NCBI RefSeq assembly: GCF_004114375.1
Contig: NZ_CP034692.1
Location: 310,001 to 374,000 of the forward strand
DNA from: Halorubrum sp. BOL3-1
Lineage (GTDB): Archaea; Halobacteriota; Halobacteria; Halobacteriales; Haloferacaceae
DNA length: 64,000 bases
Direction: 5' to 3'
Shown here: positions 62,056 through 64,000 of the stretch, piece after piece
Layout: each line of letters starts with the position of its first letter
How positions within the stretch are numbered: position 1 is the stretch's first letter
Notes under the pieces: model-generated
Database searches by the model: none
The model's input: the letters and a program-made list of their open reading frames with translations, nothing else
What the model was told of the DNA's origin: nothing
Position numbers and translations under genes: made by a program

Positions 62056-64000
62056 CTACAGCCGGAGCCGCTCGACCGCGGTCCCGGCGGCTTCGAAGTC
62101 GTCACCCGTCGCGGCCGCCACGACGACGGTGTCCGCGTCGGTCGCGGCGTCGAGGTCGACCGCGAACTCGCCGTCGGCGTCCGGAGTCGCGAGCGTCGAG
62201 GTCTCCCGCGTGTGGACCGCCACGCGTTCGGCGTCCGTCTCGCCGGCGACGACGACCGCGTCCTCGACGAACTCGGCGGTCGCGGTCAGGTCGGGGCCCG
62301 CCGGGCGGTCGCGCTCGACGTAGCGGTCGCGGACGACGGTCGGCGTCTCGACCGGCTCGCCCCCGTCGACACCGTGTGCCAGCCGAACGAAGCCGGCCAT
62401 CGACCACGCGAGCGGGGTGGCCCCACCGGTCCCCTCGCCGAACTCCCAGCCGTACTTCGTCGGGTGTTCGCGGTCCCACACCTGCTCGGGTAACATTCGC
62501 CCGGAGTTGCCGAACCCGGCCATCGTCTCCAAGAGCGTCTCCGGTTCGAGCGCCTCGTCGTCGGTCCCGCCGAAGGCGTCCGGGCTGTCGGCGCGGGCGC
62601 GGAGCTCGTACTCGCCGCGCTCGCCGGTGAAGATCGGCCAGAGCCGCCCGCGGCCGTCGCCGGTCCCGGCCCAGGGCGCGCCGGGGTCACCGACCGCGAT
62701 CTCCCCGTACGCGTCGCCGACGTACCGGTACCAGGCCGCGCCGTGAGGCGTGTCCACCCGGATCGAGTCGTCGACCACGGAGACGGAGTTGCGTATCACC
62801 TCGTCGTCGGCGGGCTTGATCCCCAGCCGGACGAGTTCGAGGAACCCGCCGTCGACGATCTCCCGCTCGTCGTAGGTCGGGCCGTCGTTGGCGATCGTGC
62901 GCGGGCGGCCCGAGTCGGGATCGCCGTCCGCGGTGACCCGGAGGTAGTACGGCGTCTCCCTGTGGCGGTCGGTGCCGGTCGACGTCGCGCACCACTCCTC
63001 GACGCGCGCGGTCCAGTCGTCCGCGAGCGCCAGCCGCGCGAGCGCGTCGGCGCGGAGCGAGTCCCTGTCGACCGCGTCGCCGTCGCGGTCGGCCTCCGCG
63101 AGCGCGAGTGCCGCGCCGGAGACCAGCCCGGCGATCTCCGCGGCGATACTCGACGGCGAGTAGCCGGCCTCCTCCTCCCAGCGTTCCTGGGCGGTCTCGG
63201 GACCGTTCCGGGCGATGTAATCGAGCGAGCGACTGACCTGGTCGTAGGTGTAGCCCGCCTCGTCCAACGTCACGCCGCGCTCGTACAGCTGCCAGGCCAT
63301 CACCGAGGGGAACCCGATGTTGTCCATCTGCTCGCCGCCCCACCGGGTCCGCCCGTCGATGTAGGTGTTCTGCGGGAGGAACCCGTCGTCGTCCTGCTGG
63401 GTGTTGTACAGGTACGCTAAGGCGTCGGCGCCCCGTTCGAGCTCGTCCATCTCGACGAGCGCCGTGAACACCTGGTAGAGGTCCCGAGACCAGACGAAGT
63501 TGTAGCCGTAGCCCCGGTCCTCCGCGGCGTACTCGGTCTCGCCCCACGGCACGGAGGGGCTGGCGATCCCCGCGCCGTCGTGGGCCTTGTCCTCGACGGC
63601 CGCCAACGTCATCAGCGCGAACCGGTACTGCGCGGCGAGGTCGGGGTCGTCCGCGACCGAGTCGGGCAGCTCGCGGCCCGCGAGCCACGCGCGCCACGTC
63701 TCGGCGTACGCCGCTGCGGCGTCGTCGAAGCCCCGCGCGAGCGCACCCTCGGCCTCTCCGAGGGCGGCCGCGGTGTCCGACGCCTCCGCGAACCCGAGCG
63801 CGACCGTGTCCGAGACCGCCTCGCCGCTGCCGACGAGACCGGAGAGGACGACGTTACCGACCGCCTCGTCCGACTCGGCGCCGCGCTCGCCGTCACCGAA
63901 CAGCGCGTCTGCCGCCTCGCCGCCGGCCGCGAGCGCGCTCGCCCAGTCGAAGCCGTCGCCGCTCGCCAACGCGAGCGCGTTATCGAACGGCTCGCCGTCG
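62056..64000 (-). CDS. Glycoside hydrolase family 15 glucoamylase, 5' part beyond the window
   Basis: The frame runs off the right edge (its last visible codons read DGEPFDNALALASGDGFDW); 648 residues are visible. The (alpha/alpha)6 barrel features are FVWSRDLYQVFTALVEM, DGFLPQNTYIDGRTRW (acidic substrate site), WEEEAGYSPSSIAAEIAGL with the general-acid Glu pair, and GRLWPIFTGERGEYEL plus MLPEQVWD near the second catalytic Glu. A short beta domain ends it. Releases glucose from starch/maltodextrin ends. No signal peptide can be checked. TrmB at 20635 is a possible regulator, by inference only. Confidence 0.92.
   Translation of the reverse strand, partial: DGEPFDNALALASGDGFDWASALAAGGEAADALFGDGERGAESDEAVGNVVLSGLVGSGEAVSDTVALGFAEASDTAAALGEAEGALARGFDDAAAAYAETWRAWLAGRELPDSVADDPDLAAQYRFALMTLAAVEDKAHDGAGIASPSVPWGETEYAAEDRGYGYNFVWSRDLYQVFTALVEMDELERGADALAYLYNTQQDDDGFLPQNTYIDGRTRWGGEQMDNIGFPSVMAWQLYERGVTLDEAGYTYDQVSRSLDYIARNGPETAQERWEEEAGYSPSSIAAEIAGLVSGAALALAEADRDGDAVDRDSLRADALARLALADDWTARVEEWCATSTGTDRHRETPYYLRVTADGDPDSGRPRTIANDGPTYDEREIVDGGFLELVRLGIKPADDEVIRNSVSVVDDSIRVDTPHGAAWYRYVGDAYGEIAVGDPGAPWAGTGDGRGRLWPIFTGERGEYELRARADSPDAFGGTDDEALEPETLLETMAGFGNSGRMLPEQVWDREHPTKYGWEFGEGTGGATPLAWSMAGFVRLAHGVDGGEPVETPTVVRDRYVERDRPAGPDLTATAEFVEDAVVVAGETDAERVAVHTRETSTLATPDADGEFAVDLDAATDADTVVVAAATGDDFEAAGTAVERLRL

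Overview
The window is a GC-rich stretch of haloarchaeal chromosome, most likely Halorubrum or a close relative. Predicted proteins are very acidic (runs of D/E, DD-rich tails), third codon positions are almost all G or C, and many starts lie about 20-32 nt downstream of a TATA-like box, as expected for leaderless archaeal transcripts. The genes are typical of haloarchaea: archaeal AspRS, Cdc48, TFB, TrmB, aIF5A, Elp3, an XPB-type helicase with its partner Bax1, and PAC2 and UPF0058 proteins. No rRNA, CRISPR array, replication initiator gene or complete transposon was seen.

Layout. 1-8.7 kb: the start of a response regulator cut by the left edge, agmatinase next to aIF5A, an aminotransferase, an aldehyde dehydrogenase, an FAD oxidoreductase, a free-standing RarA-C-terminal-like protein, and tRNA-Tyr followed by two tandem 110-bp copies of an altered tRNA 3' half. 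8.7-23 kb: XPB helicase, an AdkA-like protein with a degenerate P-loop, a TPP enzyme, a Gfo/Idh oxidoreductase, a DUF418 protein, a frameshifted MATE exporter, an MscS channel, TrmB, a universal stress protein and a DJ-1/PfpI protein. 23-36 kb: carB, a frameshifted lipoprotein, small regulators, a 5'-truncated TnpB abutting cdc48, larC and aspS. 36-50 kb: secreted and membrane proteins, NAD kinase, a KaiC-like ATPase, Elp3, a ThiC relic, Bax1, an RNA m5C methyltransferase pair, a PAC2 protein, MenF and a molybdopterin oxidoreductase. 50-64 kb: RHH and UPF0058 proteins, a rhomboid, RNA methyltransferase and hypothetical genes, TFB, a stress protein, MenE, acyl-CoA dehydrogenase, a MutS-family ATPase and the 3' part of a GH15 glucoamylase gene.

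Genes that work together: speB with the aIF5A gene (hypusine-type modification), the XPB helicase with bax1 (helicase-nuclease pair, here about 34 kb apart), menF with menE (menaquinone), elp3 and the NSUN-type enzyme (RNA modification), and tfb with TrmB (transcription).

The most unusual feature is a family of four dispersed intergenic elements (about 8.8, 15.6, 45.2 and 51.0 kb). They share a fixed core, and their hairpin stems differ in sequence but remain self-complementary, which suggests an undescribed structured RNA or non-autonomous mobile element. Other notable items are the tRNA-derived tandem repeat, two gene breaks that one extra G/C in a five-base run would repair, and relics of thiC, a PAC2 gene and tnpB.
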